Shown: piece by piece, positions 1 to 8,813 of the stretch | Numbering within the stretch: the first letter of the stretch is position 1 | Layout of the letters: every line of letters starts with the position of its first letter | DNA from: Bacteroidota bacterium | GTDB taxonomy: Bacteria > Bacteroidota > Bacteroidia > Chitinophagales > Chitinophagaceae | Direction: 5' to 3' | DNA: 64,000 nt | Assembly (NCBI GenBank): GCA_026391455.1 | Contig: JAPLEH010000031.1 | Location: 1 to 64,000, forward strand | Translations under genes and position numbers: made by a program | Notes under the pieces: generated by a model | Databases searched by the model: none | What the model was told of the DNA's origin: nothing | Seen by the model: the letters and a program-made list of their open reading frames with translations, nothing else

Positions 1-1
1 A

Positions 2-178
2 TACTACAATTTAGAATTACATTGGGCATTAGAAAAGGAGTCTCCAAAAGTTTCTAATTATATTGACATTACTTGCTACAATTATGGACCTAAAACATAT
101 ATATGCATAGAACCAGATAAGGGTATATTTAAGTTGTATTACTCACCTAGTATTAAAGGTTTATGTTTAATTAATTAA
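2..178 (+). CDS. C-terminal fragment of an unknown protein, cut by the left edge
   Basis: An open frame enters from the left edge and runs 58 codons to a TAA at 176-178, with no start codon needed inside the window. The peptide begins YYNLELHWALEKE and contains the stretch YIDITCYNYGPKTYICIEP. I do not recognise the family. The sequence is clearly richer in A/T than the genes that follow, with many AAT, TAT and ATA codons, which would fit recently acquired DNA, but 58 codons are too few to be sure. It could also be a chance open frame. Confidence 0.4.
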   Translation, partial: YYNLELHWALEKESPKVSNYIDITCYNYGPKTYICIEPDKGIFKLYYSPSIKGLCLIN

Positions 179-570
179 TAGAGTGTGGAAAAGTTTTGGT
201 CTCCCTCCTTTGCCAACAAAAGCATCCTCCACAGGCGGACAAGCAGTTCAGCTTATAGCCCAACACTATTAACATAGAGTTGGGCTTATTGCTTCATAGG
301 CCTTCCCTCGGCTTCGCCTGGAAAAGAGCCTATTTGCAAACCGCTGTCATGGTTTTTGGCTGCAGTCAGTCGCCTTCATCCTGCCGCTACTCAATCTGTA
401 ATGCAGCTATTACTTTTCATTTCCGCCAGGCTGCGTCAAAAGAGCCAACGCCGTCAATACTACAAAGCGAAAAAGACATCATACTTCGAATTCCAACGAG
501 ACTACAGCGTCCATGCCATTAGACCTGCCGCTTAGGGTAAATCTATTTCCACATCTCCACATTTTCTAAT
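179..570. other. Intergenic stretch without a convincing gene
   Basis: About 390 bases between the edge fragment and the first minus-strand gene. It holds a hairpin at 257-286 (arms AGCCCAAC and GTTGGGCT, with an inner CTAT/ATAG pairing) that could end transcription of the edge gene, although no T-run follows. An 80-codon plus-strand open frame at 280-522 shows no recognisable protein features and is probably chance. The end of the stretch (about 545-570) is the A/T-rich CCACATCTCCACATTTTC type seen in other spacers of such genomes. Confidence 0.5.
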
Positions 571-1110
571 TTACTCACTCCCCTTCTCCCCCACAAACCA
601 CTGCTCTTTATTTTTAAACAGTACGTTAAAGGTGGTGAGTGAGCCATAGCAACGGGTGATGTATTGCTGGATATTTACTTTTTCTTCGTCACTGAGTGTT
701 TTGTTGCTGTTGATATTTTGTTCCAGTACGCGGAGGCGGTCGCGCAGCATCACGATCTTGTGAAAGAAATCATCGATGGGAATTTCTTTGGGCTTGAGAC
801 TTTTATCAAAAGGCTGGAGCAGCAATGTTCCCTTGATCCATTTATCACCCAATGGCACGGTTTCCGTAAGGCCACCCCACATACGTAAAATTTTCAGGAG
901 CGACTTTTCCAATTCACTGGTGGTTTCCACTTCGGCCGACACATTTTCGGGAATGATCTGATCAAGCTTATCATCCGTTTTGTCGATCTCTTTGATTCCA
1001 TGATTGATAAAGGAGATGAGGTAAGTAGCATATTTAATGCCCACGATCACGCCGGGGCCATAATGGGTGTGTTGCAAGCGCGTGCCGATGCCTAATGTCG
1101 TTTGATCCAT
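571..1110 (-). CDS. Hypothetical protein with an N-terminal Tudor/CarD-like segment
   Basis: A 179-residue protein. The open frame continues upstream to 1245, but the extra part translates an intergenic palindrome (PAGRQV), so the ATG at 1108-1110 (MDQTTLGIGTR) is preferred. Residues about 6-40 read GTRLQHTHYGPGVIVGIKYA and then FINHGIKEID. This resembles the small beta-barrel at the ends of some helicases and regulators that reads 'RVxHxxFGxGxVxxI...VxFxxxGxKxL'. The remainder is helical and charged. No catalytic motif and no signal peptide were seen. The cellular role is unknown; nucleic-acid or protein binding by the barrel is inference. Confidence 0.6.
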   Translation of the reverse strand: MDQTTLGIGTRLQHTHYGPGVIVGIKYATYLISFINHGIKEIDKTDDKLDQIIPENVSAEVETTSELEKSLLKILRMWGGLTETVPLGDKWIKGTLLLQPFDKSLKPKEIPIDDFFHKIVMLRDRLRVLEQNINSNKTLSDEEKVNIQQYITRCYGSLTTFNVLFKNKEQWFVGEKGSE

Positions 1111-1216
1111 ACGAGGGAGAATTAAAAATGTAAAATTAAAAATTAAAAATGGTAGTACAGTAAAACAGCTGGATCTTTTCAATGGATGCCCGTTACCAGC
1201 GGCTTCTTCTTTAACT

Positions 1217-1238
1217 ACCTGCCTGCCGGCAGGCAGGT
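1217..1238. repeat. 22-bp perfect palindrome (CCTGCCGGCAGG family)
   Basis: Perfect 22-bp palindrome made of ACCTGCCTGCC and its reverse complement, in the spacer in front of the hypothetical gene. Related units occur at 3598-3665 and 62843-62858. Here and at 62843 the unit is followed by GGTTCA. It looks like a dispersed intergenic hairpin element. Just downstream, about 1251-1266, CCCGACAGCTATCGGG is another near-palindrome. Confidence 0.7.
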
Positions 1239-1308
1239 TCACCATTCACCACCCGACAGCTATCGGGGAAAATATCCGCCGTCAGGTTCACCATTGACCA
1301 TTGACAAT

Positions 1309-3537
1309 TCACAATTGCCCCGGATGATACGTTTTCACCGCATGCTTCAGCACTTCATCTTTATAAAACAATACCTCTTTAAACTGTCCCTTACTGTACA
1401 TTTCTCCCTGATCAAAGAAATGAGGTGAGTTCATATCACCACTTTCTCCACCGGCCAGCAATGATTTGGCACGGATGCGTTTGCCAAACTCTACAGCACA
1501 AATAAAACTATTGCCATTTACCCCATACCGTTTTTTGGTACCGGGAAAACTTCGACTTGTATAAGAAGGAAGCATGCCCCAGGCAGAAGACGCAAAGCCT
1601 ACCGGAATACTGGGAGCGAGGTCATCGAAGCGATGCTCGATATCGGAGGAGATACGCTGAAACCGGTTGATATGCCCCCAGCTTATTTCCCAGGTGCCAA
1701 ACTTTTGCTGCAGCTCATTGATGGAGGTGAGCAGGGGTTGCAACAAATCTTCCGGTGTGGCCTTTTGTACAAAACGCTGCGTGCGCGTTACCTGGTCCAC
1801 AAATTCAAACTCATCCTGATCGCCACTGGCAGCTATTTTGGGTAATAGCTTCTCACCCCAATGAATGGCCAATGCGGTGGCCACTGAATTTTCACCGCAA
1901 CGATAATCCCATTTCTTCAAATGCGCAATGGGGCCCGAGAGCCAGGCAAATAAGGAATCGCCGGGTTTTACCGATTGATCATAGGCTTTTATCAATCCAG
2001 GTACCAGCACTTCAAATGCAGCCAGCCTCGTATCATATCCGGCGCGGATCACTTTATCGATGGTGTAGTTCTGCTCTTCTGATAACACCCGCACTGCATT
2101 GATGCCCCGGAAATTTTCTCCATCGGGCGCCATATAAGCGGGATACTTTTCTTTTTTCGGACTATTGCTTCCGGCTACGGTATAGGGGGTTGAATTGCAA
2201 TTCTGCAACCAGCCATTCACCGGGTTCACCGATTGTAAGGTCTCACCAATGGAATGATAGCCCTTCCACTCCGTGGCTTTCAGCGAACCATCCACGGGCC
2301 GGTTCCAATCGAATCGGGTGTTGCGCACCGGTACGCGGTTGCCATGCCAGTATGCAATATTGCCTTCGGCATCGGCATAAACGGTATTGTTCGAAATATT
2401 GCCCCGCAGGTCCAGCGTTTTTTTAAAATCAGCAAAGCTCCGGGCTTTGTTGCGCTGCCAGCATTGGATGAGTCCGTTCAGGATGCGGTTATCCGCCTTC
2501 ATACTGATCCACTCACCGGTCTTACGCTGTGCCATTACCGGCCCGTGATGGGTAAAATAGGCATGAATGGTCTTGGTATCCAGGGTACCGGCAGCAGTAC
2601 GATAAGAAATACGTATATCCCTCTCCGTTAGTTTCCGCTGTTGCCCTTCATACTGGTACGTGCAGGAGTTGCCGTTGCAATTTATTTTTTCGATATAGGT
2701 ATCGGCGGCATCCACGGCACTGCTGGTATGCATCCAGCCACAGTGGGCGTTGAATCCCTGATACACAAAAAACTGTCCCCAGGTAACGGCCCCGTAAACA
2801 TTCAATCCTTCTTCACTTACTACATGTACTTCGGGACGGAAATAAAATGTAACATGCGGATTGATATAAAGAATGGCATTTCGCGATTCGGTGATACTGG
2901 GTGAAAAGGCAAAACCGTTGGATCCCGTCAGGTCTTCGTCCGGAACAAACGTGCTTGCAGTCAACACCGATGGATCTTTTTCCAATGGAATAGCGGCCTG
3001 TGCAGGAGCGCTGTAAAATTGTTTCAACTCATTCACGGATACATCTGCGGTGCTGATCGCGCCAATGCTTCCATCGGTCCAGAGCATGGGATACCAGGGT
3101 TCAAAGCGCTGTAGCAAGGCCGGTTTTTTTTCCGGATGTTTTGCGATATAATAATTCACGGCATCGGCGAAAGCGATACAAAGTTTCTTCAACCAAAGGG
3201 GGCTTCGGGCATAATCAGCTTTGGCCTCTTCCTGGTTGATCACGAGGCGAATCAGCAGATCGTTGTACAACTCGTTTTCGCCCTTTACTTCACTCATGCG
3301 GCCCAGTTTTTCGATATAGTTCATTTCCACCCGGGGAAAATCATCTTCGCATTGCGCATAGAGCAGGCCAAACACGGCATCGGCATCCGTTTTTCCATAG
3401 ATATGCGGAATGCCGTATTGATCACGGATGATCGTTACCTGCTTTGCCTGTTTTTCCCATCGGGAGATCTCTGCAGGCGAAAAGGATTGTGCGCCGGTGA
3501 ATAATGGCAGGAGTAAAAGGAGGAAGATTTTATACAT
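1309..3537 (-). CDS. Penicillin acylase family protein (Ntn hydrolase)
   Basis: 742 residues, the usual size of this family, which hydrolyses amide bonds of acylated compounds (beta-lactams, acyl-homoserine lactones, acyl-amino acids) in the periplasm. Residues 1-16 form a signal peptide (MYKIFLLLLLPLFTGAQ). The alpha part carries IIRDQYGIPHIYG (about 36-48), where family members have 'vxRDxxGvPHI'. The new N-terminus after autocleavage should be Ser206 in TGSNGFAF, the equivalent of the GSNxW motif. QGFNAHCGWMHT further on fits the beta subunit. The substrate cannot be told from sequence. The gene stands apart from its neighbours, with about 450 bp of repeat-rich spacer upstream. Confidence 0.9.
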   Translation of the reverse strand: MYKIFLLLLLPLFTGAQSFSPAEISRWEKQAKQVTIIRDQYGIPHIYGKTDADAVFGLLYAQCEDDFPRVEMNYIEKLGRMSEVKGENELYNDLLIRLVINQEEAKADYARSPLWLKKLCIAFADAVNYYIAKHPEKKPALLQRFEPWYPMLWTDGSIGAISTADVSVNELKQFYSAPAQAAIPLEKDPSVLTASTFVPDEDLTGSNGFAFSPSITESRNAILYINPHVTFYFRPEVHVVSEEGLNVYGAVTWGQFFVYQGFNAHCGWMHTSSAVDAADTYIEKINCNGNSCTYQYEGQQRKLTERDIRISYRTAAGTLDTKTIHAYFTHHGPVMAQRKTGEWISMKADNRILNGLIQCWQRNKARSFADFKKTLDLRGNISNNTVYADAEGNIAYWHGNRVPVRNTRFDWNRPVDGSLKATEWKGYHSIGETLQSVNPVNGWLQNCNSTPYTVAGSNSPKKEKYPAYMAPDGENFRGINAVRVLSEEQNYTIDKVIRAGYDTRLAAFEVLVPGLIKAYDQSVKPGDSLFAWLSGPIAHLKKWDYRCGENSVATALAIHWGEKLLPKIAASGDQDEFEFVDQVTRTQRFVQKATPEDLLQPLLTSINELQQKFGTWEISWGHINRFQRISSDIEHRFDDLAPSIPVGFASSAWGMLPSYTSRSFPGTKKRYGVNGNSFICAVEFGKRIRAKSLLAGGESGDMNSPHFFDQGEMYSKGQFKEVLFYKDEVLKHAVKTYHPGQL

Positions 3538-3597
3538 ACAGCAGGTTTAGGTATGTGGTAAAGTTATTTGATAAAGGTGATTTTTTTAGTTAGGCTT

Positions 3598-3665
3598 GTC
3601 CGCCTACCTGCCTGCCTCCATTATATTTCGGTAGGCAAGCCGTAATGAAATGCAGGTAGGCGGAC
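3598..3665. repeat. Inverted repeat with 14-bp perfect arms
   Basis: GTCCGCCTACCTGC at 3598-3611 pairs perfectly with GCAGGTAGGCGGAC at 3652-3665 around a 40-bp loop that also contains GCCTCCATTATATTTCGG. The same loop text recurs at about 3804-3829 (CGCCTGCCTCCATTATATTT), so this unit is a mosaic of shared pieces. No gene lies inside it. Confidence 0.75.
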
Positions 3666-3697
3666 ACGTTGGTCTTCCCGTCTTCCGGTCTTTCCGT

Positions 3698-3938
3698 CTT
3701 CCCGACTTTGTCTTTGCGTAATGAACCACAATAAAGACATAGGACATAAGGTCAACATAGAAAAACGATATGCCATATCAAATCTCTTCTTTCGGACTTT
3801 ACCCGCCTGCCTCCATTATATTTCGGCAGGTAAATCTTCCCGACTTTGTCTTTGCGTAATGAACCACAATAGAGACATAGGACATTAGGTCAACATAGAA
3901 AAACGATATGCCATATCAAATCTCCTCTTTCGGACTTT
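3698..3938. repeat. Pair of 103-bp direct repeats
   Basis: Two copies, 3698-3800 and 3836-3938, both 103 bp long, differ by my reading at only three positions (AATAAAGAC/AATAGAGAC, ACATAAGG/ACATTAGG, CTCTTCTT/CTCCTCTT). They start with CTTCCCGACTTTGTCTTTGCG and end with TTCGGACTTT. The 35-bp space between them carries another CGCCTGCCTCCATTATATTT piece. The rest of the 3538-3991 spacer is C/T-rich (CTTCCCGTCTTTCCGTC). Near-identity suggests a recent duplication. Confidence 0.85.
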
Positions 3939-3991
3939 CGGACTTCCCGTCTTTCCGTCTTCCCGACTTCCCGTTGATCGCCCCATCCCGA

Positions 3992-5182
3992 TCACAAATA
4001 ACTCAGCCATTTTTTATTGCGGTGTTCTTTTTTATACCGGTCAAACCATTTGCATAGCGGGTAGAGGGCTATCACCACGGCGATCCAGATGCCATACACA
4101 ACAGCAAGATTATATCCTTCACCAGGTATAGCGAATTTGAACGGAAGGCCCGGTACTCCCTTCAAGCCTTCTGAAAAAGAATGCCCCTTTGCGAGATACA
4201 GGATGATATGAATGAGATTGAGCAGGTAAAAATGCAGGATATAATAAAAGAACGGTACACGACCATATACTTTGATGATCTCCGCCAACCGGCCACCCGC
4301 GCCTTTTACCAATGATAAAAACAGGAATGCAGGCCCCATCGTTGCGAGCATATATAATAAGGAGGGCGGATATTTCTGCACATTCATAAAAGATAGAAAA
4401 GTATAAAGGCCGTTACGTTGTGTGCTCCAGGGCAAAGGATCGCCGTACCGGTCGATCAGCCGAAGCACAACGAAAAGCAATAGGGAACCAATACCCATCC
4501 ACAGCAATATCCTGCTGCGTTTCGGTGCTTCAAAGGAAGTGAATACTTTACCACAACAATAGCCCAGCATCATCAGACCGGCCCAGGGTAAAAAGGGATA
4601 GAAGATACCCAGTATCCGGCCTCCGCCAATCGGCACGGCAGTAGGTGAATGCAGGAAGTTCCACCAGATGGGTACATTACCCTTTCGTGCAGCTTCCGCA
4701 AAGTCGAGTGTGTTGTGACCCAATACGATCAATAAACCCGCAGTAAGTATGACCGGAAAGGGCAACCAGATCATCAATCCGATTATGATCATACTGATAC
4801 CAATCGACCAGATGGTTTGCAGGATGATGAAATGAAATCCAATATCACCGGTAATGCCGAGTGTTATCAGCGTAACTTCTATCAATATCAGCCACAAACC
4901 CCGGGTAAGTAAGAAAGTACTCAGCTCGCGCTTGGTTTTCCTTCCCCGTTGCAGCCAGGCAGAAGCACCGGCCAGGAATACAAACACGGGCGCACAGAAA
5001 TGCGTGATCCAGCGGGTGAAGTATAAGAAAGGGTGAGTGGTTTCCGGGTTGAGCGGATCCGCTGTCATGGCATCAATATGAAAAAAATCACGGGTATGGT
5101 CCAATGCCATGATGATCATCACCAGACCGCGCAGGAGATCGATGGATTCAATTCTTTTCGTGGGCAGAAGCGCATTTTCCAT
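3992..5182 (-). CDS. HGSNAT-like (DUF1624) membrane acyltransferase
   Basis: 396-residue polytopic inner-membrane protein. It opens with RIESIDLLRGLVMIIMALDHTRDFF (residues about 10-34), the signature of the DUF1624/heparan-alpha-glucosaminide N-acetyltransferase catalytic family, and continues with about ten hydrophobic segments. Family members move acetyl groups from cytoplasmic acetyl-CoA to sugars or other acceptors across the membrane. The acceptor is unknown here. The start is the ATG of MENALLP; the spacer in front (5183-5301) is made of repeat text. The gene follows the dipeptidase in the same direction and could share its transcript. Confidence 0.85.
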   Translation of the reverse strand: MENALLPTKRIESIDLLRGLVMIIMALDHTRDFFHIDAMTADPLNPETTHPFLYFTRWITHFCAPVFVFLAGASAWLQRGRKTKRELSTFLLTRGLWLILIEVTLITLGITGDIGFHFIILQTIWSIGISMIIIGLMIWLPFPVILTAGLLIVLGHNTLDFAEAARKGNVPIWWNFLHSPTAVPIGGGRILGIFYPFLPWAGLMMLGYCCGKVFTSFEAPKRSRILLWMGIGSLLLFVVLRLIDRYGDPLPWSTQRNGLYTFLSFMNVQKYPPSLLYMLATMGPAFLFLSLVKGAGGRLAEIIKVYGRVPFFYYILHFYLLNLIHIILYLAKGHSFSEGLKGVPGLPFKFAIPGEGYNLAVVYGIWIAVVIALYPLCKWFDRYKKEHRNKKWLSYL

Positions 5183-5262
5183 ATTGTCAATTGTGAATGG
5201 TGAATGGTCAATAGTGAAAGGTTCAAGAGGTTCAAAAAGTTCAAGAGGTTCAAAAGGTTGGC
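5183..5262. repeat. Intergenic repeat text (TTGTGAATGG and TTCAAGAGG units)
   Basis: The spacer between two minus-strand genes starts with TGTCAATTGTGAATGGTGAA and then has two tandem 18-bp units of GTTCAAGAGGTTCAAAA type (5221-5256). Similar TTCAAGAGG text occurs at 62829-62906 and, in the other orientation, at 52389-52444. Text of the TTGACAATTCACAATT type is at 1290-1317. Confidence 0.6.
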
Positions 5263-5301
5263 TAACGCACGCTTATTTATTCACTATTCACTTTTCACTG
5301 T

Positions 5302-6483
5302 TCACGGTTTCTCGTTCGCCCGGAGTACCCTCAACAAATTCCCTCCCAGTATTTTTTCAATATCTTTTTTACTGTATCCTCTTTTCACCAGCTCTGCGGT
5401 GATCTTTGGAAAATCCTGTACGCCATCTAATCCTTCGGGCAATGAATTCACGCCGTCGAAATCACTGCCAAGGCCCACATAATCGGCGCCTACCAGTTTT
5501 ACAATATAATCGAGGTGATCGATGAGGAGAGATAAAGGTGGTCGCAATCCTTTTACTTCTTCCGGGTATTTGTTGAAGAGATATACCTGCATGAAATAAG
5601 GTTCCGGATTCACTTTGAGTAACGAATCCATTTCGGCTTTATGCCGGGTGGTAAAAGCATCACTCCGGGATTCAAAAGAAGGATCCAGAAAGCCGCTGTA
5701 AAAATTCAATTGAATCACGCCCCCATTTTTGGCGACAGCCCTGATCTGATCATCTTTCAGATTGCGCCGGTGCGCACAAAGCGCATATACGCAACTGTGA
5801 GACACGAGCACCGGTTTGCTGCTGGTAGCAATCGCATCCCGAAAAGTGGCTTCGCCCACATGACTCAGATCCACCAGCATGCCCAGCGCATTCATTTTTT
5901 GTATCACTTGTTTTCCGAATGCAGATAATCCTGCATGTGTCAATGAATCGGCCCGTGTGGTTTCATCCAATGCAGAACTGGCCCAGGCGGTGGAATTATT
6001 CCAGGTAATGGTCATATAGCGCACACCCCGCTGATAAAGGGCTTCCAGTTTGCCCAGATCATTCTCAATCATATGGCCGCCTTCCACGCCAAGCAGTACG
6101 GCCAGTTTTTTATTACGGGCAGCACGTTCTATATCGGCGGCGGTAAAGGCCTGCATCATGCGGTCGGGATTGCGGTGGGTCCAGGCCAGCACCGTATCTA
6201 TTTCGCGGTTGGCCCAGGCATAAGGATTTTGTTTATTCCCATCGCACCAGATGGAAAAGAACTGTGCATCCACGCCGCCTTCTTTCATACGCCGCAGATC
6301 GGAATGGGTCTTATGCAACAGATCCTGATCAAAACTAATTTTATCATCAATCGCAGTGGACGGAATATCATTGTGCGTATCGATGAGTATGGACCGGAAA
6401 TGGATCTTATTTGCTTTTTGTGCCGTTGCAAAAAAACAAGTTCCGAAGAGGAGCGATATAAAAAGGGAAGCAGGTTTGTACAC
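5302..6483 (-). CDS. Membrane dipeptidase, peptidase M19 family
   Basis: 393 residues; a zinc-dependent dipeptidase exported by a signal peptide (about residues 1-21, ending TCFFATAQ). The metal ligands known from renal dipeptidase line up: His37 and Asp39 in LIDTHND, Glu134 in GVEGG, His208 in VDLSHVG, His229 in VSHSC. GLGSDFDG near residue 345 is the conserved C-terminal motif. The start is a GTG that lies one base after the TAA of the upstream serine hydrolase, so the two are almost certainly co-transcribed and possibly translationally coupled. Likely substrates are dipeptides from peptidoglycan or diet; this is inference. Confidence 0.93.
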   Translation of the reverse strand: MYKPASLFISLLFGTCFFATAQKANKIHFRSILIDTHNDIPSTAIDDKISFDQDLLHKTHSDLRRMKEGGVDAQFFSIWCDGNKQNPYAWANREIDTVLAWTHRNPDRMMQAFTAADIERAARNKKLAVLLGVEGGHMIENDLGKLEALYQRGVRYMTITWNNSTAWASSALDETTRADSLTHAGLSAFGKQVIQKMNALGMLVDLSHVGEATFRDAIATSSKPVLVSHSCVYALCAHRRNLKDDQIRAVAKNGGVIQLNFYSGFLDPSFESRSDAFTTRHKAEMDSLLKVNPEPYFMQVYLFNKYPEEVKGLRPPLSLLIDHLDYIVKLVGADYVGLGSDFDGVNSLPEGLDGVQDFPKITAELVKRGYSKKDIEKILGGNLLRVLRANEKP

Positions 6484-6484
6484 G

Positions 6485-8029
6485 TTATTTCAGTTTAATG
6501 AATTCATAAGGGGTAAACTCTACAAAATCTGCCACCCGTACGGTGAGTGATTTCACTTTTGTACCGGCGGAGGTGAATTCCAGTTTTTTCATGCCAAACA
6601 AAGGATCGTTGTAGGTACAGAAGAACCGGTTACCACCGAGTGGTTCCAGCGTAGCATATCTTCCTTTATGGTGCTCAAACCGCATGATGAGTTTACCTTC
6701 TTCCTGTTTAATATTCATATTGCCATATACATTATGACGGTATTCACCGGTATAGGCAGCGATCGGAAGAGTTGTTTTGGGAGCCAGCGCAATACTGTCG
6801 CGGATACTTTTATATTCTTTTGCTTTATTCGCTTCATCGCCCCGATAGCCTCCCAGAAATATCTTGCTGTAATTGCGGTAGGGCAATCCCAGGTAAGCAT
6901 CTTCTATTTCATTGCGCAGCGCTTCGAAAAAATTATTGGCATCGGTATTGGTCAGCACGATGATACCCAATTTTTCTTCCGGTACCAGGCATACACTCGT
7001 CACGAAACCATTTACACCACCCGTATGGGCTACAATTTTTCTGCCTGCATATTCTTCGAGAAACCAACCGAGACCATACAGGGCAAAATGTGCTTTGTTG
7101 AACATATGCCCACCATTGCCCATGATGGAATGGGGGATCCGTGTTTGTGCGATGGCGCCGGAAGGAATGATCTCTTTGCCATCGAGTTTACCATTGTTGA
7201 GCAGGGCCATTACCCATTTGGTCATATCTGAAGCAGATGAAGCAATGCTGCCTGCCGGGGCCAGGTTATCTATATTTCCATACGGAATCTTTTTCAACTC
7301 ACCCATCACCACGGTATGTGCGGCAGACTTATTGGGGGCGGCTTGAATATTTTTGCTGAGGGCCATAGAGCTGTTCATGCCTAGTGGCTGAAAAATCTTT
7401 TCAGTAATATAATCAGCCCAAGATTTACCGGTTACTTTTGGAATCACTTCTCCGGCGGTCATAAACGCACTGTTGGTATAGCCCCACTTACTGCGAAAAC
7501 TATACATCGGTTTCAGTTTCGCCATTTTTTCCCGCACTTCTGCGGTGGACAGGTCTGAATCGAAATACATAAAATCGCCCTGGAAGGTTTCAAAGCCGAT
7601 ACGATGACAAAGCAGGTCGCGGATATTGGTTTCTTTTGCCACCCAGGGATCGTAGAGTTTAAAATCGGGCAGCCATTTTTGCACTTTATCATCGAGCGAG
7701 TAGGGAACGCCGGTGATTGTTTTCTCTTTTTCGAGCATGGCCATGGCAGTGGCGGTAAACGCTTTGGAGTTGCTGCCGATCATGAAGAGCGTATTTTCAT
7801 TCACCGGATCGGTACTGCCATATTCCTTTACCCCATATCCTTTCATGTAAACCACTTTCCCATTCTTTACAATGGCTACGGATACACCGGGAATCTGCCA
7901 GTCTTTCAATGCCCTGTTCACATAGGTATCGAGACTGTCTCTCACAAAGGCCGGAAGCGTATCATTTTGTGCATAGCAGTTAAGAGAAGAGGCTACTGCC
8001 AGCAATGCAAGAAGAAAGTTTTTTTTCAT
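6485..8029 (-). CDS. Serine hydrolase, class C beta-lactamase/PBP-like fold, with C-terminal extension
   Basis: 514 residues, periplasmic, with signal peptide (MKKNFLLALLAVASSLNCYA). The three active-site motifs are present: SNSK at 86-89 (SxxK), YTN at 184-186 (YxN) and HTGG at 335-338 (the KTG equivalent). A ~120-residue C-terminal part (from about 400) looks like the DUF3471 beta domain often attached to these enzymes. Family members are mostly D-aminopeptidases, esterases or peptidoglycan hydrolases rather than true beta-lactamases. First gene of the pair with the M19 dipeptidase, which suggests handling of D-amino-acid peptides. Confidence 0.92.
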   Translation of the reverse strand: MKKNFLLALLAVASSLNCYAQNDTLPAFVRDSLDTYVNRALKDWQIPGVSVAIVKNGKVVYMKGYGVKEYGSTDPVNENTLFMIGSNSKAFTATAMAMLEKEKTITGVPYSLDDKVQKWLPDFKLYDPWVAKETNIRDLLCHRIGFETFQGDFMYFDSDLSTAEVREKMAKLKPMYSFRSKWGYTNSAFMTAGEVIPKVTGKSWADYITEKIFQPLGMNSSMALSKNIQAAPNKSAAHTVVMGELKKIPYGNIDNLAPAGSIASSASDMTKWVMALLNNGKLDGKEIIPSGAIAQTRIPHSIMGNGGHMFNKAHFALYGLGWFLEEYAGRKIVAHTGGVNGFVTSVCLVPEEKLGIIVLTNTDANNFFEALRNEIEDAYLGLPYRNYSKIFLGGYRGDEANKAKEYKSIRDSIALAPKTTLPIAAYTGEYRHNVYGNMNIKQEEGKLIMRFEHHKGRYATLEPLGGNRFFCTYNDPLFGMKKLEFTSAGTKVKSLTVRVADFVEFTPYEFIKLK

Positions 8030-8068
8030 ACAATTGGTTTATGTTTTTTTCTTTTGAGTATTATCCAT

Positions 8069-8725
8069 CTATGCTGCCATTGCTTTCTTCTTCATGCCGC
8101 GGAAAAGTATCCGCATGATGAAGGGAATCAGCGGCGGTATCCAAAAGGCGATACGAGGGGCATAGAAATAGACAAAACAAAATATAATGAATATACAGGG
8201 AACAGAAAGGGCACGAATGGAAAAGAAGCGGGCCAGCGGTTGCCCGAGGTTTTCGCTTAGTTTGTGTTTGGGACTACTGATATAACGCCACATAAAAAAA
8301 TTGAGGAAACCAAGCGCAGCAATATTGGCCGCATAAAAAATGACAGGGGTCATTACATTTTCCAATACATATTCGCTGTAAAAGCCGGTGCTGAAAGGCA
8401 TCAGCGCTACGGTGAGCAGGAAAAGGAGATTGAGCCAGATCAGCCGGTCGGTAAAATTGATCACGTAACCAAACATGCGGTGATGAACGATCCAGTATTG
8501 GCCAATCAGGAGGAAACTAACGAGAAACCCGATGAACTTGGGGATCAGGTGTGCGAGTTTGTGCAACAATGCATTTTCGGTAACGCCCGCACTGGCGGGA
8601 ATTTCAGGAATCTTTATCTCGATCACTAAAAGTGTGATGGCGATAGCAAATACCGCATCGCTGAACAGGATCAGCCGTTCCAGTTGGAATTCTTTTCGCA
8701 GTTCATTGTGCAGACTATTGCCCAT
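8069..8725 (-). CDS. TMEM175-like (DUF1211) potassium channel family protein
   Basis: 218-residue membrane protein with about six hydrophobic segments. The first helix carries LFSDAVFAIAITLLVIEIKIP (about 21-41), the FSD...AIAxTLL signature of bacterial TMEM175 proteins, which form leak-type K+ channels. The ATG at 8725 gives a short charged N-terminus before the FSD helix, as is usual. It lies in the same direction as the serine hydrolase, 39 bp upstream of it. No regulatory domain is visible. Confidence 0.88.
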   Translation of the reverse strand: MGNSLHNELRKEFQLERLILFSDAVFAIAITLLVIEIKIPEIPASAGVTENALLHKLAHLIPKFIGFLVSFLLIGQYWIVHHRMFGYVINFTDRLIWLNLLFLLTVALMPFSTGFYSEYVLENVMTPVIFYAANIAALGFLNFFMWRYISSPKHKLSENLGQPLARFFSIRALSVPCIFIIFCFVYFYAPRIAFWIPPLIPFIMRILFRGMKKKAMAA

Positions 8726-8813
8726 AAGCAGGTGTATAAAAAAGAAACCCGTACAACATTAAAATTACAGGTATTACCCATAAAAAAGGAGAAATAAAAT
8801 GCGAACGAAATGA

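Noticed and set aside
280-522. 80-codon plus-strand open frame near the left edge
   Set aside because: No known motif, many Ser/Arg/Cys residues, starts inside a hairpin and shows no leader; most likely chance.
1111-1245. 45-residue N-terminal extension of the hypothetical gene
   Set aside because: It translates the intergenic palindrome (PAGRQV) and A/T-rich spacer; the ATG at 1110 starts the plausible protein.
3698-3938. Direct repeats as a CRISPR array
   Set aside because: Only two copies, 103 bp each, with no regular short repeats/spacers and no cas genes nearby.
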